A stretch of DNA of 64,000 nt from the NCBI RefSeq assembly GCF_009739515.1, contig NZ_CP046535.1, positions 2,914,001 to 2,978,000 on the forward strand. Reading direction: 5' to 3'. Both the position numbers and the translations under genes were made by a program. The notes under the pieces were generated by a model. It did no database searches, was not told the DNA's origin, and saw only the letters and a list, made by a program, of their open reading frames with translations. Every line of letters begins with the position of its first letter. Positions within the stretch are counted from its first letter, which is position 1. This document shows positions 7,785 to 16,368 of the stretch, piece after piece. Source of the DNA: Sphingomonas profundi. GTDB lineage: Bacteria > Pseudomonadota > Alphaproteobacteria > Sphingomonadales > Sphingomonadaceae.

Positions 7785-10700
7785 ATGTCCGATCAGCCCG
7801 CAACGACGCCGAAAGACTGGCGCGACACCGTCTTCCTGCCGAAGACCGACTTCCCGATGAAGGCGGGCCTGGCCGCCAGGGAGCCGGCCATCCTGGCGCA
7901 GTGGGAGGCGGACGACCTCTACGGCCGCCTGCGCGTCGCCCGCAAGGGGCGCGAGCGCTTCATCCTGCACGACGGCCCGCCCTACGCCAATGGCGACATC
8001 CACATGGGCCATGCGATGAACAAGGTGCTGAAGGACATCATCGTCCGCAGCCAGTCCCTGCTGGGCAAGGATGCGCCCTACGTGCCCGGATGGGACTGCC
8101 ACGGCCTGCCGATCGAGTGGAAGGTGGAGGAGCAGTATCGCGCCAAGAAGCTGAACAAGGACGAGGTCGACCCCGTCCAGTTCCGCGCCGAATGCCGCGC
8201 CTATGCGAGCAAGTGGGTGGACGTGCAGCGTGCGCAGTTCCAGCGGCTGGGCGTGATGGGCGACTGGGCCGATCCCTATTTGACGATGAAATATGAGGCG
8301 GAGGCGGCGATCGTCGCCGAGCTGCTGAAGTTCGCCGAGAGCGGCCAGCTGTATCGCGGCGCGAAGCCCGTGATGTGGAGCCCGGTGGAGAAGACCGCGC
8401 TGGCCGAGGCCGAGGTGGAATATGAGGACATCACCTCCACCCAGATCGACGTGGCGTTCGAGATCACGGACTCGCCGATCAAGGAACTGATCGGCGCGTG
8501 CGCGGTGATCTGGACGACGACGCCGTGGACGATCCCGGTCAACCAGGCGATCGCCTATGGGCCGGAGGTGGAGTATGTGCTGCTGGAGCTTCGCTTCGAC
8601 AGTGACTCCACGGACGCAGCCAGTCCTGCGCGCGGCCCAGTTGAACTTCGTGAACGTCTTGATGAGAGCGGGTTCTACGTGGGACCGACAGCCGTTCTCG
8701 TCGCAGCCGATCTTCAAGCCGCCTTCGAAGCCCGCACGGGTTTGATCGACGAGCTTAACCGAAGGCTTGATGCCGTTGATCTCGTCGGGACTGCATCTGC
8801 GAACCCGCACGCACTTTGGTTGCCTGTGCGCTCGATCAGAGGCTCCGACCTCGCCGGCACCGTCGCCCGCCACCCAATCTACAACCTCCTTCGTCATTCC
8901 CGCGAAGGCGGGAACCCAGATGCGCTGTCGGAATTGGGGTCCCGCCTTCGCGGGAATGACGGGGGGGAGGCAGCGAATGACGACAAGGCGGATGCGGCGC
9001 TGGCTTTCTTCGCCCGCCCGCGCCCGTTCCTGCCCGGCGATTTCGTCACCACCGATGCGGGCACCGGCCTCGTCCACATGGCGCCCGATCATGGCGAGGA
9101 CGATTTCGACCTCTGCAAGGCGAACGGCATCGATCCCGTCTTCGCGGTGGAGGGTGATGGCAAGTATCGCGCGGACTGGGCGTGGCTCGGCGGGCAGGGC
9201 AGCGTCATCAACCCGAAGTTCAACGCGCCCGACGGCCCGATCTGCGCCGACCTGCACGCGGCCGGCGCGCTGCTGGCCGCCAGCGCCGACTATCGGCACA
9301 GCTACCCGCACAGCTGGCGCAGCAAGGCCAAGGTGATCTTCCGCGCCACCCCGCAATGGTTCATCCCGATGGACGCGCCCGGCGGCGACGGTGAACATGC
9401 CTCGACTTCGCTCGGCACAAGGGGCCACCATCCGGACCTCCATGTGTCGAGCGAAGTCGAGACGCCGGACGATCCCTCCCCCGAACAAGAGGGGCTCACC
9501 AACGGCGAGACCCTGCGCGAGACCGCGCTCGACGCGATCGGGCGGACGCGCTGGGTGCCGGAGAAGGCGCGCAACCGCATCCACGCGATGGTCGCCGGCC
9601 GGCCGGACTGGGTGATCTCCCGCCAGCGCGCGTGGGGCGTGCCGATCGCGCTGTACCTCAACCGCGCGACCGGCGCGTATCTGAACGACGCCCACGTCAA
9701 CGCCCGCATCGTCGAGGCCTTCCGGCAGGGCGGCGCGGACGCGTGGTTCACCGCCGACCACCAGGCCCTGCTCGGCGCCGAGCACGACGTGGCCGAGTGG
9801 CAGCCGATCAACGACATCCTCGACGTGTGGTTCGACAGCGGCAGCACCCACGCCTTCGTGATCGAGCAGCGCTACGGCGCCGGCGTGCGCGCCAGCCTGT
9901 ACCTCGAAGGATCGGATCAGCATCGCGGCTGGTTCCAGTCCTCGCTGCTGGAGAGCTGCGGCACGCGCGGGCGGGCGCCCTACGATGCCGTCCTCACCCA
10001 CGGCTTCGCGCTTGACGGGCAGGGCCGCAAGATGAGCAAGTCGATCGGCAACGTCGTCGATCCGCTGAAGATCATCGGCGAGAGCGGAGCCGACATCCTG
10101 CGCCTGTGGGTCGCGAGCGTCGACTATTTCGAGGATGTCCGCATCGGCAAGGAGATCCTCTCCGGCACGTCGGACACCTATCGCAAGCTGCGCAACACCT
10201 TCCGCTACCTGCTGGGCGCGCTGGACGGGTTCGACGAGGCCGAGCGCGTCGATCCGGCCGACATGCCGGAGCTGGAACGCTACATCCTCCACCTGCTCAG
10301 CCTGCTGGACGACAGGCTGCGGGCGGCGACGGCGGCGTTCGACTTCACCCGCTACGTCACCGAGCTGACGACCTTCGCGAACACCGACCTGTCGGCCTTC
10401 TTCTTCGATATCCGCAAGGACAGCCTCTACTGCGACGCGGCCGACGCGCCCAAGCGCCGCGCGTACCGCACGGTGCTAGATATCCTGTTCCACGCGCTCG
10501 TGCGCTACGCCGCGCCCATCCTGTGCTTCACCGCCGAGGAGGTGTGGGGCACGCGCTACCCGCAAGGCGGCTCCGTCCACCTGCTCGAATGGCCGGAGAT
10601 CGGCGACTGGGCGGACGTGCGGCTGGGCGAGAGCTGGGCCGAGATCCGCACCCTGCGCCTGCTCGTCAGCGGCGAGATCGAGCCGAAGCGGCGCGCCAAG

Positions 10701-10970
10701 GAGCTCGGCTCCAGCCTTGAGGCCAAGGTGACGATCGGCCTGGCCGACCAGCGCGACCGGCCGCTCGCCAACTCGGCCGATCTGGCGGAGATCTTCATCG
10801 TCTCAGACGTCGGCATCGCCGAGGCGACGCAGCATGCCGTCGCCGTGGTCCACCGCACCGACTATCTGAAATGCGGCCGCTGCTGGCGCCATCTGCCGGA
10901 AGTGGCGGCGGACGGCGATCTGTGCGCGCGCTGCGACGAGGTCACAGGCGGGGACGCCGCGCTTGGCTAA
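7785..10970 (+). CDS. ileS: Isoleucyl-tRNA synthetase with in-frame palindrome insertions
   Basis: The enzyme charges tRNA-Ile. It has the class I signatures HMGH (residues 73-76) and KMSKS (about 749-753), a CP1 editing domain (TDAGTGLVHMAPDHGEDDF) and a C-terminal zinc site (CGRCWRH ... CARC). At 1061 residues it is over 100 longer than typical bacterial enzymes. The excess lies in three places: a lower-GC segment at 8590-8875, a palindrome at 8892-8961 translated as HSREGGNPD ... SRLRGNDG, and a second at 9399-9464 translated as ASTSLGTRG ... SSEVETPDD. Reading frame and catalytic motifs are intact, so the gene is probably functional. ATG 7785 is preferred over an upstream start inside ribF. 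The stop overlaps the lspA start. Confidence 0.95.
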   Translation: MSDQPATTPKDWRDTVFLPKTDFPMKAGLAAREPAILAQWEADDLYGRLRVARKGRERFILHDGPPYANGDIHMGHAMNKVLKDIIVRSQSLLGKDAPYVPGWDCHGLPIEWKVEEQYRAKKLNKDEVDPVQFRAECRAYASKWVDVQRAQFQRLGVMGDWADPYLTMKYEAEAAIVAELLKFAESGQLYRGAKPVMWSPVEKTALAEAEVEYEDITSTQIDVAFEITDSPIKELIGACAVIWTTTPWTIPVNQAIAYGPEVEYVLLELRFDSDSTDAASPARGPVELRERLDESGFYVGPTAVLVAADLQAAFEARTGLIDELNRRLDAVDLVGTASANPHALWLPVRSIRGSDLAGTVARHPIYNLLRHSREGGNPDALSELGSRLRGNDGGEAANDDKADAALAFFARPRPFLPGDFVTTDAGTGLVHMAPDHGEDDFDLCKANGIDPVFAVEGDGKYRADWAWLGGQGSVINPKFNAPDGPICADLHAAGALLAASADYRHSYPHSWRSKAKVIFRATPQWFIPMDAPGGDGEHASTSLGTRGHHPDLHVSSEVETPDDPSPEQEGLTNGETLRETALDAIGRTRWVPEKARNRIHAMVAGRPDWVISRQRAWGVPIALYLNRATGAYLNDAHVNARIVEAFRQGGADAWFTADHQALLGAEHDVAEWQPINDILDVWFDSGSTHAFVIEQRYGAGVRASLYLEGSDQHRGWFQSSLLESCGTRGRAPYDAVLTHGFALDGQGRKMSKSIGNVVDPLKIIGESGADILRLWVASVDYFEDVRIGKEILSGTSDTYRKLRNTFRYLLGALDGFDEAERVDPADMPELERYILHLLSLLDDRLRAATAAFDFTRYVTELTTFANTDLSAFFFDIRKDSLYCDAADAPKRRAYRTVLDILFHALVRYAAPILCFTAEEVWGTRYPQGGSVHLLEWPEIGDWADVRLGESWAEIRTLRLLVSGEIEPKRRAKELGSSLEAKVTIGLADQRDRPLANSADLAEIFIVSDVGIAEATQHAVAVVHRTDYLKCGRCWRHLPEVAADGDLCARCDEVTGGDAALG
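8892..8961. repeat. Dispersed palindrome inside ileS (HSREGGNP type)
   Basis: Two 27-base arms, 8892-8918 and 8935-8961, match as an inverted repeat with one mismatch around a 16-base loop; each contains CATTCCCGCGAAGGCGGGA or its complement. This is the widely dispersed proteobacterial intergenic palindrome whose translation gives HSREGGNP. Here it sits in frame inside the ileS editing domain, adding roughly 24 residues without a stop codon. Confidence 0.9.
9399..9464. repeat. Second dispersed palindrome inside ileS (CTCGACTTCGCTCG type)
   Basis: The arms 9399-9420 and 9443-9464 share CTCGACTTCGCTCG and its complement CGAGCGAAGTCGAG with a few mismatches outside. A related palindrome lies between queF and the next gene at 19110-19148 and a degenerate relative near 21794. 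It is a different family from the palindrome at 8892-8961, and it too is read through in frame, lengthening the loop just before the segment TLRETALDAIGRTRWVP. Confidence 0.85.
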
Positions 10971-11499
10971 GGTGAAGATCCTGCGCGCGGGCGCGGTGCC
11001 GAACCACCGCGCGATCGGCTTCGCCGCGGCGGGCCTCGTCTTCCTCGCCGATCAGCTGAGCAAATGGGCCGTCGCCCATCCGCTGCGGCTGCAGCAGCGC
11101 GGCGTGATCGAGCTGCTGCCCATATTCGACCTGAAGTGGGTCGAGAATTACGGCGTGTCGATGGGCTTCCTCACCGCCGATGGCGAGGTCGGCCGCTGGC
11201 TGCTGGTGCTGCTGACGGCGGCGATCGCCGGCGGCGTGGTCGTGTGGCTGTGGCGGGAACGGCAGCGGCCGGATGCGGTCGCGCTCGGGCTGGTGCTGGG
11301 CGGCGCGTTCGGCAACATCCTCGATCGCGTGCGCTTCGGCCATGTCGTCGATTTCGCCGATCTGCATTTCGGCGAATGGCACCCCTTTTTGGTCTTCAAT
11401 GTGGCGGATGCGGCGATTACGGTCGGCGTCCTGCTTCTCGTCCTCCGCGCGCTGCTGACGCGGGAGAAGAATGATCCGGCGGAGAATGTGAATGCGTAA
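10963..11499 (+). CDS. lspA: Lipoprotein signal peptidase (signal peptidase II)
   Basis: This inner-membrane aspartic peptidase removes signal peptides of prolipoproteins. Its 178 residues form four membrane segments. The catalytic pair is D121 (FGNILDRV) and D149 (FNVADAAIT), and the ENYGVSMGFL segment corresponds to the conserved NxGxxFG region. The TTG start at 10963 overlaps the end of ileS by 8 bases; a GTG at 10972 is an alternative. The next gene, a lipoprotein that would be a substrate, overlaps by 8 bases. Confidence 0.95.
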   Translation: MAKVKILRAGAVPNHRAIGFAAAGLVFLADQLSKWAVAHPLRLQQRGVIELLPIFDLKWVENYGVSMGFLTADGEVGRWLLVLLTAAIAGGVVVWLWRERQRPDAVALGLVLGGAFGNILDRVRFGHVVDFADLHFGEWHPFLVFNVADAAITVGVLLLVLRALLTREKNDPAENVNA

Positions 11500-11920
11500 G
11501 GCTGTTATCACGGGCGTTGCCGCCACCGCGCTGCTGGCGCTCTCCGCCTGCGGCGGCGGCGCCAAGGGCGTCACCGGCCATGCCGGCAAGGGGCCGGACG
11601 AGTTCGCCGTCCAGCGCCAGGCGCCGCTGGTGATCCCGCCCGATTTCGCGCTGGTGCCGCCCCGCCCCGGCGCGCCGCGCCCGCAGGAGGCGGACAGTTC
11701 CACCCAGGCGCTGCAGGCCATGTTCGGCGGCCAGGCGCAGCGCAGCGCCTCCGAAACGGGCGCGCTGGGCAAGGCGGGCGCGGCCGGCGCCGCCGCCGGC
11801 ATCCGCTCCAACGCCGCCGATCCGGGCACCACGGTGGTGGACAAGGGATCGGTGACGCGCGACATCATCGCCGCCCCCACCGGCAACGGCCCGGACGCGA
11901 CCGTCTCCACCCCGCAGTAA
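11492..11920 (+). CDS. bamF: DUF3035 lipoprotein, BamF-like outer-membrane assembly subunit
   Basis: The 142-residue product has a lipoprotein signal peptide with lipobox LSAC (cysteine at about residue 20), followed by PDEFAVQRQAPLVIPPDF and LVPPRPGAPRPQ, the hallmark of DUF3035. In Caulobacter, DUF3035 proteins are the BamF subunit of the beta-barrel assembly machine. The C-terminal half is low-complexity and rich in A, G and S. It overlaps lspA by 8 bp and is probably co-transcribed. The subunit role here is inferred from family membership. Confidence 0.8.
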   Translation: MRKAVITGVAATALLALSACGGGAKGVTGHAGKGPDEFAVQRQAPLVIPPDFALVPPRPGAPRPQEADSSTQALQAMFGGQAQRSASETGALGKAGAAGAAAGIRSNAADPGTTVVDKGSVTRDIIAAPTGNGPDATVSTPQ

Positions 11921-12011
11921 AGCCGGCCGGGCGCCCGCCATCCGCGCCCTGCTGCTCCGCCGCCTACTCACGGCGCTGCCCACCCTGGCGGCGGTCGTCC
12001 TCCTCTCGTTC

Positions 12012-12860
12012 GTGCTCATGCGGGTGGCGCCGGGCGGTCCGTTCGATGGCGAGCGGGCGCTCGATCCGGCGACGCAGGCGGCGCTCGCCCGCGCCTACGG
12101 CCTCGATCTGCCGCTGTGGCGGCAGGTGCTGCTCTACGCGTGGCGGCTGGCGCACGGCGATTTCGGCCCGTCGCTGGTCTATCGCGACTTCTCCGTCACC
12201 GATCTGGTGGCGGGGGGATTGCCGGTCTCGCTCACCCTCGGCGGCCTGGCGCTGCTGCTGGCGCTGGCGCTGGGCATCGCCACCGGGCTGGTCGCCGCCG
12301 CCCGCGCCGGGCGCGGCGCGGATGCGGGGCTGATGCTGGCTGCGACCCTGCTCACCGCCTTCCCCACCTTCGTCACCGGGCCGCTGCTGGTGCTGCTGTT
12401 CGCCCTCGGCCTCGGCTGGCTGCCCGTCTCCGGCTGGGGCGGCGGCGATGCGGCGCATCTGGCGCTGCCGGTGGTCGCGCTGGCGCTGCCGGTGGCGGGC
12501 GCGATCGCCAAGCTCACCCGCGCCGGCCTCGCCGCCGCGCTGGCGCAGGATCATGTCCGCACCGCCCGCGCGCGGGGGCTGGCGCCGGTGCGCGTGCTGC
12601 TGGTCCACGCGCTGCGGCCGGCGCTGGTGCCGGTGGCCTCCTATCTCGGCCCGGCGGCGGCGGGGCTGCTGACCGGCGCCGTGGTGATCGAAACGGTGTT
12701 CGCCCTGCCCGGCCTCGGCCGCCACTTCGTGCAAGGCGCGCTCAACCGCGACTATCCGCTCGTCCTCGGCGTGGTGACGCTCTACGCGGCGCTGATCGTG
12801 CTGTTCAATCTCGCCGCCGACCTGGCTTATGGCTGGCTCGATCCGCGGATGCGGGGATGA
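12012..12860 (+). CDS. Peptide/oligopeptide ABC transporter permease, OppB-like
   Basis: A BPD_transp_1 permease with five or six membrane segments and an EAA-type ATPase-contact loop ([20 protein letters not shown]). GTG 12012 is the first ordinary start codon in frame, but the frame is open further upstream and encodes a typical OppB start, roughly IRALLLRRLLTALPTLAAVV (11940-11999), including membrane segment 1. No ATG, GTG or TTG precedes that segment within the open frame, so translation either uses ATC or CTG near 11940-11952, loses segment 1, or the start has been mutated. It overlaps the next permease by 4 bp (ATGA). Confidence 0.8.
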   Translation: MLMRVAPGGPFDGERALDPATQAALARAYGLDLPLWRQVLLYAWRLAHGDFGPSLVYRDFSVTDLVAGGLPVSLTLGGLALLLALALGIATGLVAAARAGRGADAGLMLAATLLTAFPTFVTGPLLVLLFALGLGWLPVSGWGGGDAAHLALPVVALALPVAGAIAKLTRAGLAAALAQDHVRTARARGLAPVRVLLVHALRPALVPVASYLGPAAAGLLTGAVVIETVFALPGLGRHFVQGALNRDYPLVLGVVTLYAALIVLFNLAADLAYGWLDPRMRG

Positions 12861-13654
12861 GGCGGCCGCTGCCCTCCACCGCCCTGCTGCTGCTGGCGGC
12901 GATCCTGCTGGCCGCCCTGCTGCTGCCGCCGCTGCTGCCGTGGCGCTACGACGCGATCGACTGGGCGGCGGTGCGCGCGCCTTTGCTCTCGCCCGAGCAT
13001 CCGCTCGGCACCGACTCGGTCGGCCGCGATCTCCTCGCCCGCGCGATGACGGGGACGCGGATCACGGTGGCGGTGGCGCTGGCGGCGGCGATCGTCTCGC
13101 TGCTGATCGGCGTCGCGTGGGGCGCCACCGCCGGCTGGATCGGCGGCCGCACGGACGAGGCGATGATGCGCGTGGTGGATGCGCTCTACGCGCTGCCCTT
13201 CATGTTCGTTGTCATCCTGCTGATGGTGCTGTTCGGCCGATCGATCCTGCTCGTGTTCCTCGGCATCGGCGCGGTCGAGTGGCTGACGATGGCGCGGGTG
13301 GTGCGCGGGCAGGTGCTGGCGCTGCGCGATCGCCCGTTCGTGATCGCGGCGGAAGCGGCCGGCGCGCCAGCGCGCACGATCGTGATCCGCCACCTGCTGC
13401 CCAACCTCGCCGGCGTCGCCATCGCCTATCTGCTGCTCACGATCCCGCAGGTGGTGATGATCGAGAGCTTCCTCTCCTTCCTCGGCCTCGGCGTGCAGGA
13501 GCCGCTGACCTCGCTCGGCATCCTGGTGAAGGAGGGGGCGGACGACATGGACGTCGCGCCGCACGCATTGCTGCTGCCGGGCGGGCTGCTGGTGACGCTG
13601 CTCGTCTGCCTCACCCTGATCGGCGAGCGGCTGCGCGACCGCTTCGCCGCATGA
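12857..13654 (+). CDS. Peptide/oligopeptide ABC transporter permease, OppC-like
   Basis: The 265-residue product begins with a membrane segment ([19 protein letters not shown]), then [20 protein letters not shown], the standard OppC/DppC hallmark, and an EAA loop ([21 protein letters not shown]). It shares ATGA junctions with both neighbours, giving tight translational coupling across the transporter. It pairs with the OppB-like subunit to form the membrane channel. No periplasmic binding protein gene is present next to it, so the substrate is unknown. Confidence 0.88.
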   Translation: MRRPLPSTALLLLAAILLAALLLPPLLPWRYDAIDWAAVRAPLLSPEHPLGTDSVGRDLLARAMTGTRITVAVALAAAIVSLLIGVAWGATAGWIGGRTDEAMMRVVDALYALPFMFVVILLMVLFGRSILLVFLGIGAVEWLTMARVVRGQVLALRDRPFVIAAEAAGAPARTIVIRHLLPNLAGVAIAYLLLTIPQVVMIESFLSFLGLGVQEPLTSLGILVKEGADDMDVAPHALLLPGGLLVTLLVCLTLIGERLRDRFAA

Positions 13655-15107
13655 CCGTCTACGCCGTCGATCGCCTGCGCGTGGTCGCCGGCGGGCAAGC
13701 GGTGGTGGACGGCGTGTCGTTCGAGATCGCGCGCGGCGCCTGCGTCGCCCTGGTCGGCGCGTCCGGATCGGGCAAGAGCCAGTCCTGCCTCGCGCCGTTC
13801 GGGCTCTCGCCGCTGGCGGCCGCCGGCTCCGCCAATCTGGCCGGCGCGGAGCTTATCGGCGCACCCGAGGCGCGGCTGCGGCGGCTGCGCGGCGGGCGCG
13901 CCGGCTTCGTCTTCCAGCAGCCGTTGACTGCTCTCACGCCGCACCTGAAGATCGGCCGGCAGCTCTCCGAGGCGTGGCGGCAGGCCGGTGCCCCCCGCCC
14001 CTCGCGCGCCGACCTGGCGGCGCTGCTCGATCGGGTGGGGCTCGATCGCGCGGACGAGCGGCTCGATCAATATCCCCATCGCCTCTCCGGCGGGCAGCGG
14101 CAGCGGGTGATGATCGCCGCCGCCATCGCCCACCGCCCGCCGCTGCTGGTGGCGGACGAGCCGACGACGGCGCTGGATGCCGAGCTGCGCCGGGCGATGC
14201 TGGCGATGCTCGGCTCGCTGCGCGCAGACGGCATGGCGCTGCTGCTGGTGAGCCACGATCTGCCCGCCGTCGCCGATCATGCCGACCATGTCGTCGTGCT
14301 GGACGGGGGGCGCACGGTGGAGGCCGGGCCGGCGGCCGGCGTCTTCGCCCGCCCGCAGGCGGACTATACCCGCGCCCTGATCGCGGCCAGCCCACGCCTC
14401 GCCGACCCGCCGCCCGCGCCGCCGCCGCCCGGCGGGCCGCTGCTGGCGGCGACGGACATCGCCGTCTCCTTCCCCCGGCCCGGCTGGCGGCGCGGGCGGA
14501 TCGCGGCGGTGGCCGACGCCTCGCTCCGTGTCGCGCAGGGCGAGGGGCTGGCGATCGTGGGCGGATCGGGCAGCGGCAAGTCCACCCTCGCGCGCGCCGT
14601 CGCCCGCCTCGGCCCGGCCGACGCCGGCATCGTGCGCTGGCGCGGCGCCGAGCTGCCGCCACGGCACCGGATGCGGCCGGTCGAGCGACGGCTGATCCAG
14701 CCCGTGTTCCAGGATCCCGTCGCCAGCCTCGATCCGCGCTGGCGGGTCGCGGATATCGTCGCGGAGCCGCTGCACCACCTGCGGCCCGACGTGCCGGCGG
14801 GCAGGCGCAGCGCGTCGCGATCGCCCGCGCGCTGGTCTCCGGCCCCGATCTGCTGCTGCTCGACGAGGCGACGTCGGCGCTGGACGTGCTCGTCGCCGGG
14901 CGGGTGATCGCGCTGATCGCCCGATTGCAGCGCGAGCGCGGCCTGGCGCTGCTGTTCATCACCCACGACCTCGCCGTCGCCCGCCGCCTGTGCCACCGCA
15001 TCGCGGTGATGGCCGACGGCCGGATCGTGGAGGAGGGCGAGACGGAGGCGGTGATCGCCGCGCCCGCCCACCCCGTCACGCAGCGGCTGGTGGCGGCCAG
15101 CGCCTGA
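13651..15107 (+). pseudogene. Fused OppD-OppF ATPase, second domain deleted and frameshifted
   Basis: Two ABC ATPase domains are fused. The first (residues 1-250) is complete: Walker [10 protein letters not shown]-loop FVFQQP, signature LSGGQRQR, Walker B LLVADEP and H-loop VSHD. The second has Walker [10 protein letters not shown] and Q-loop QPVFQDP, but at about 14790-14805 the text jumps from HHLRPDVP straight to the tail of its signature motif ([13 protein letters not shown]) in another frame. About 30 residues of helical domain are missing as well as the frame. Read in the original frame the product ends at 14907 after 418 residues; Walker B ([12 protein letters not shown]) and ITHD lie out of frame up to 15107. 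It is either a true decay event, leaving the transporter possibly inactive, or an assembly error. Confidence 0.75.
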
Positions 15108-15178
15108 GGCAGCCGGCCGCGCGGAAAGGCGGGGATCGCGACCATCGCCGCGCCCCCGCCCCGCCACGCAACGATCGA

Positions 15179-15946
15179 TCAGAAGGAGACGGCGACCGAT
15201 CCCAGCACGCCGGCCTTGGCGATGTGGCGGCCGTTCAGCCCCACGGCCTCGCGGTCCTTCATGTCGGTATCGACGTAGGAGACGCCGAACGTCAGGTTCT
15301 TCCACACATAGGCCGCGCCCACGTTCCAGTCCCAATAGTCCTTGAGGCCGAAGGTGAGCAGGCTGCGGCCATTATTGTGGCCGACATGGGCGCTGACGGT
15401 GAAGGGCGTGTTCGGCACCGCCACCGATCCCTCGCCATAGAGGTAGAGATTGTCCTCGCGATTGTTGCGGCCGAAGGCGATGGCGTGCTGCTTGGGCGCA
15501 TAGGCCGCACCCACCTTGGCCGACACCGGACCGAAGGTGTGCGACAGCGAGGCATAGGGCTCGAAGAAGTCGCTATTGTAGCCGGGGATGATCTCGCTCG
15601 ATCCCGGATAGTAATAATAGAGCAGGCCGACATCCACCGTCGTGCCGTTGAACGTCTTCTTGTAGCCGCCGTAGAGATCGACTTCGGCATCGCCGCCGGC
15701 CGCGACATAATCGTCGATCGAGCTGCCCCACGTGCCGACGTAGAAGCCCGAGGAGTGGCTCACGCCCAGCGTGCCCTGCACCGCGAACCGCTTGTTCGAC
15801 TGGGAGATGCCACGGAAGCGATAGTCGCTGGTGAGGGTGGCGCCGCCGGTGATCGTGAAGTCGCTGGCCGGTGCGTCCTGCGCCAGGGCCGGGCCGGCGA
15901 TCGCGGTCAACGCCGTGGCGGCGAGACCGAGGAGGATGGTGCGCAT
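15179..15946 (-). CDS. TorF-family putative outer-membrane porin
   Basis: The 255-residue protein has a signal peptide cleaved after ALA (near residue 22), then alternating beta-barrel strands rich in Y, G and aromatic residues (TSDYRFRGISQS, VDLYGGYKKTF, LLYYYYPGSS) and a terminal phenylalanine (SVAVSF), the outer-membrane targeting signal. TSDYRFRGxSxS is characteristic of the TIGR02001/TorF family. It should form a small barrel; the solute is not known. It is transcribed alone, facing the broken transporter gene tail to tail. Confidence 0.85.
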   Translation of the reverse strand: MRTILLGLAATALTAIAGPALAQDAPASDFTITGGATLTSDYRFRGISQSNKRFAVQGTLGVSHSSGFYVGTWGSSIDDYVAAGGDAEVDLYGGYKKTFNGTTVDVGLLYYYYPGSSEIIPGYNSDFFEPYASLSHTFGPVSAKVGAAYAPKQHAIAFGRNNREDNLYLYGEGSVAVPNTPFTVSAHVGHNNGRSLLTFGLKDYWDWNVGAAYVWKNLTFGVSYVDTDMKDREAVGLNGRHIAKAGVLGSVAVSF

Positions 15947-16368
15947 GAAGATGGTCCCCTTGTGTTGCTGGGCTTCCGTTCTCCTGCGGTGTCCGTGTCG
16001 TGCCTCTCCTCGTGCGAGTGGGCGTGACTGCGTCGGACGGGCGGGTTATTGCCGAACCTTGCGCAACGCACAACAAAGCATGGCTGTATCGTTTCTTTTC
16101 GTTTCTCGACTGTTGCTGCATCGCAACAGAACTGACCATGGTCTTGCGACGAGAGCCGGGCGGGATTGAGGAAGCCGCATGATGGCCAGACGCATGGCAG
16201 CCCACCGAAAGACCGCCGCGCGCACCTGATCGGGCTGCCGGATCAGTCGTTACGCGTCTCGATCGGCGAAGGCGGACCGGCCTCGACCGTTCGGTTGGCG
16301 GCTATCGCCACGATTACCGGAACGAAGCGAGCAGCACGCTGCCGGCGCGCGTCACTCGTGCCCGCGCG
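15947..16368. other. Intergenic region upstream of the porin gene
   Basis: No credible gene is seen. The stretch should contain the porin promoter. It holds a 20-bp interrupted palindrome at 16110-16129 (CTGTTGC, six bases, GCAACAG), which could be an operator. A plus-strand frame at 16166-16387 has no ribosome-binding site and arginine-rich composition and is not accepted. Confidence 0.4.

Noticed and set aside
8590-9464. An intein in IleRS
   Set aside because: The extra segments lack intein block motifs and junction residues, and two of them are palindromic repeats.
7380-10292. A 970-residue open frame antisense to ileS and ribF
   Set aside because: It has the arginine-, alanine- and histidine-rich composition of reverse frames in GC-rich genes, no known motifs, and lies over two clear housekeeping genes.
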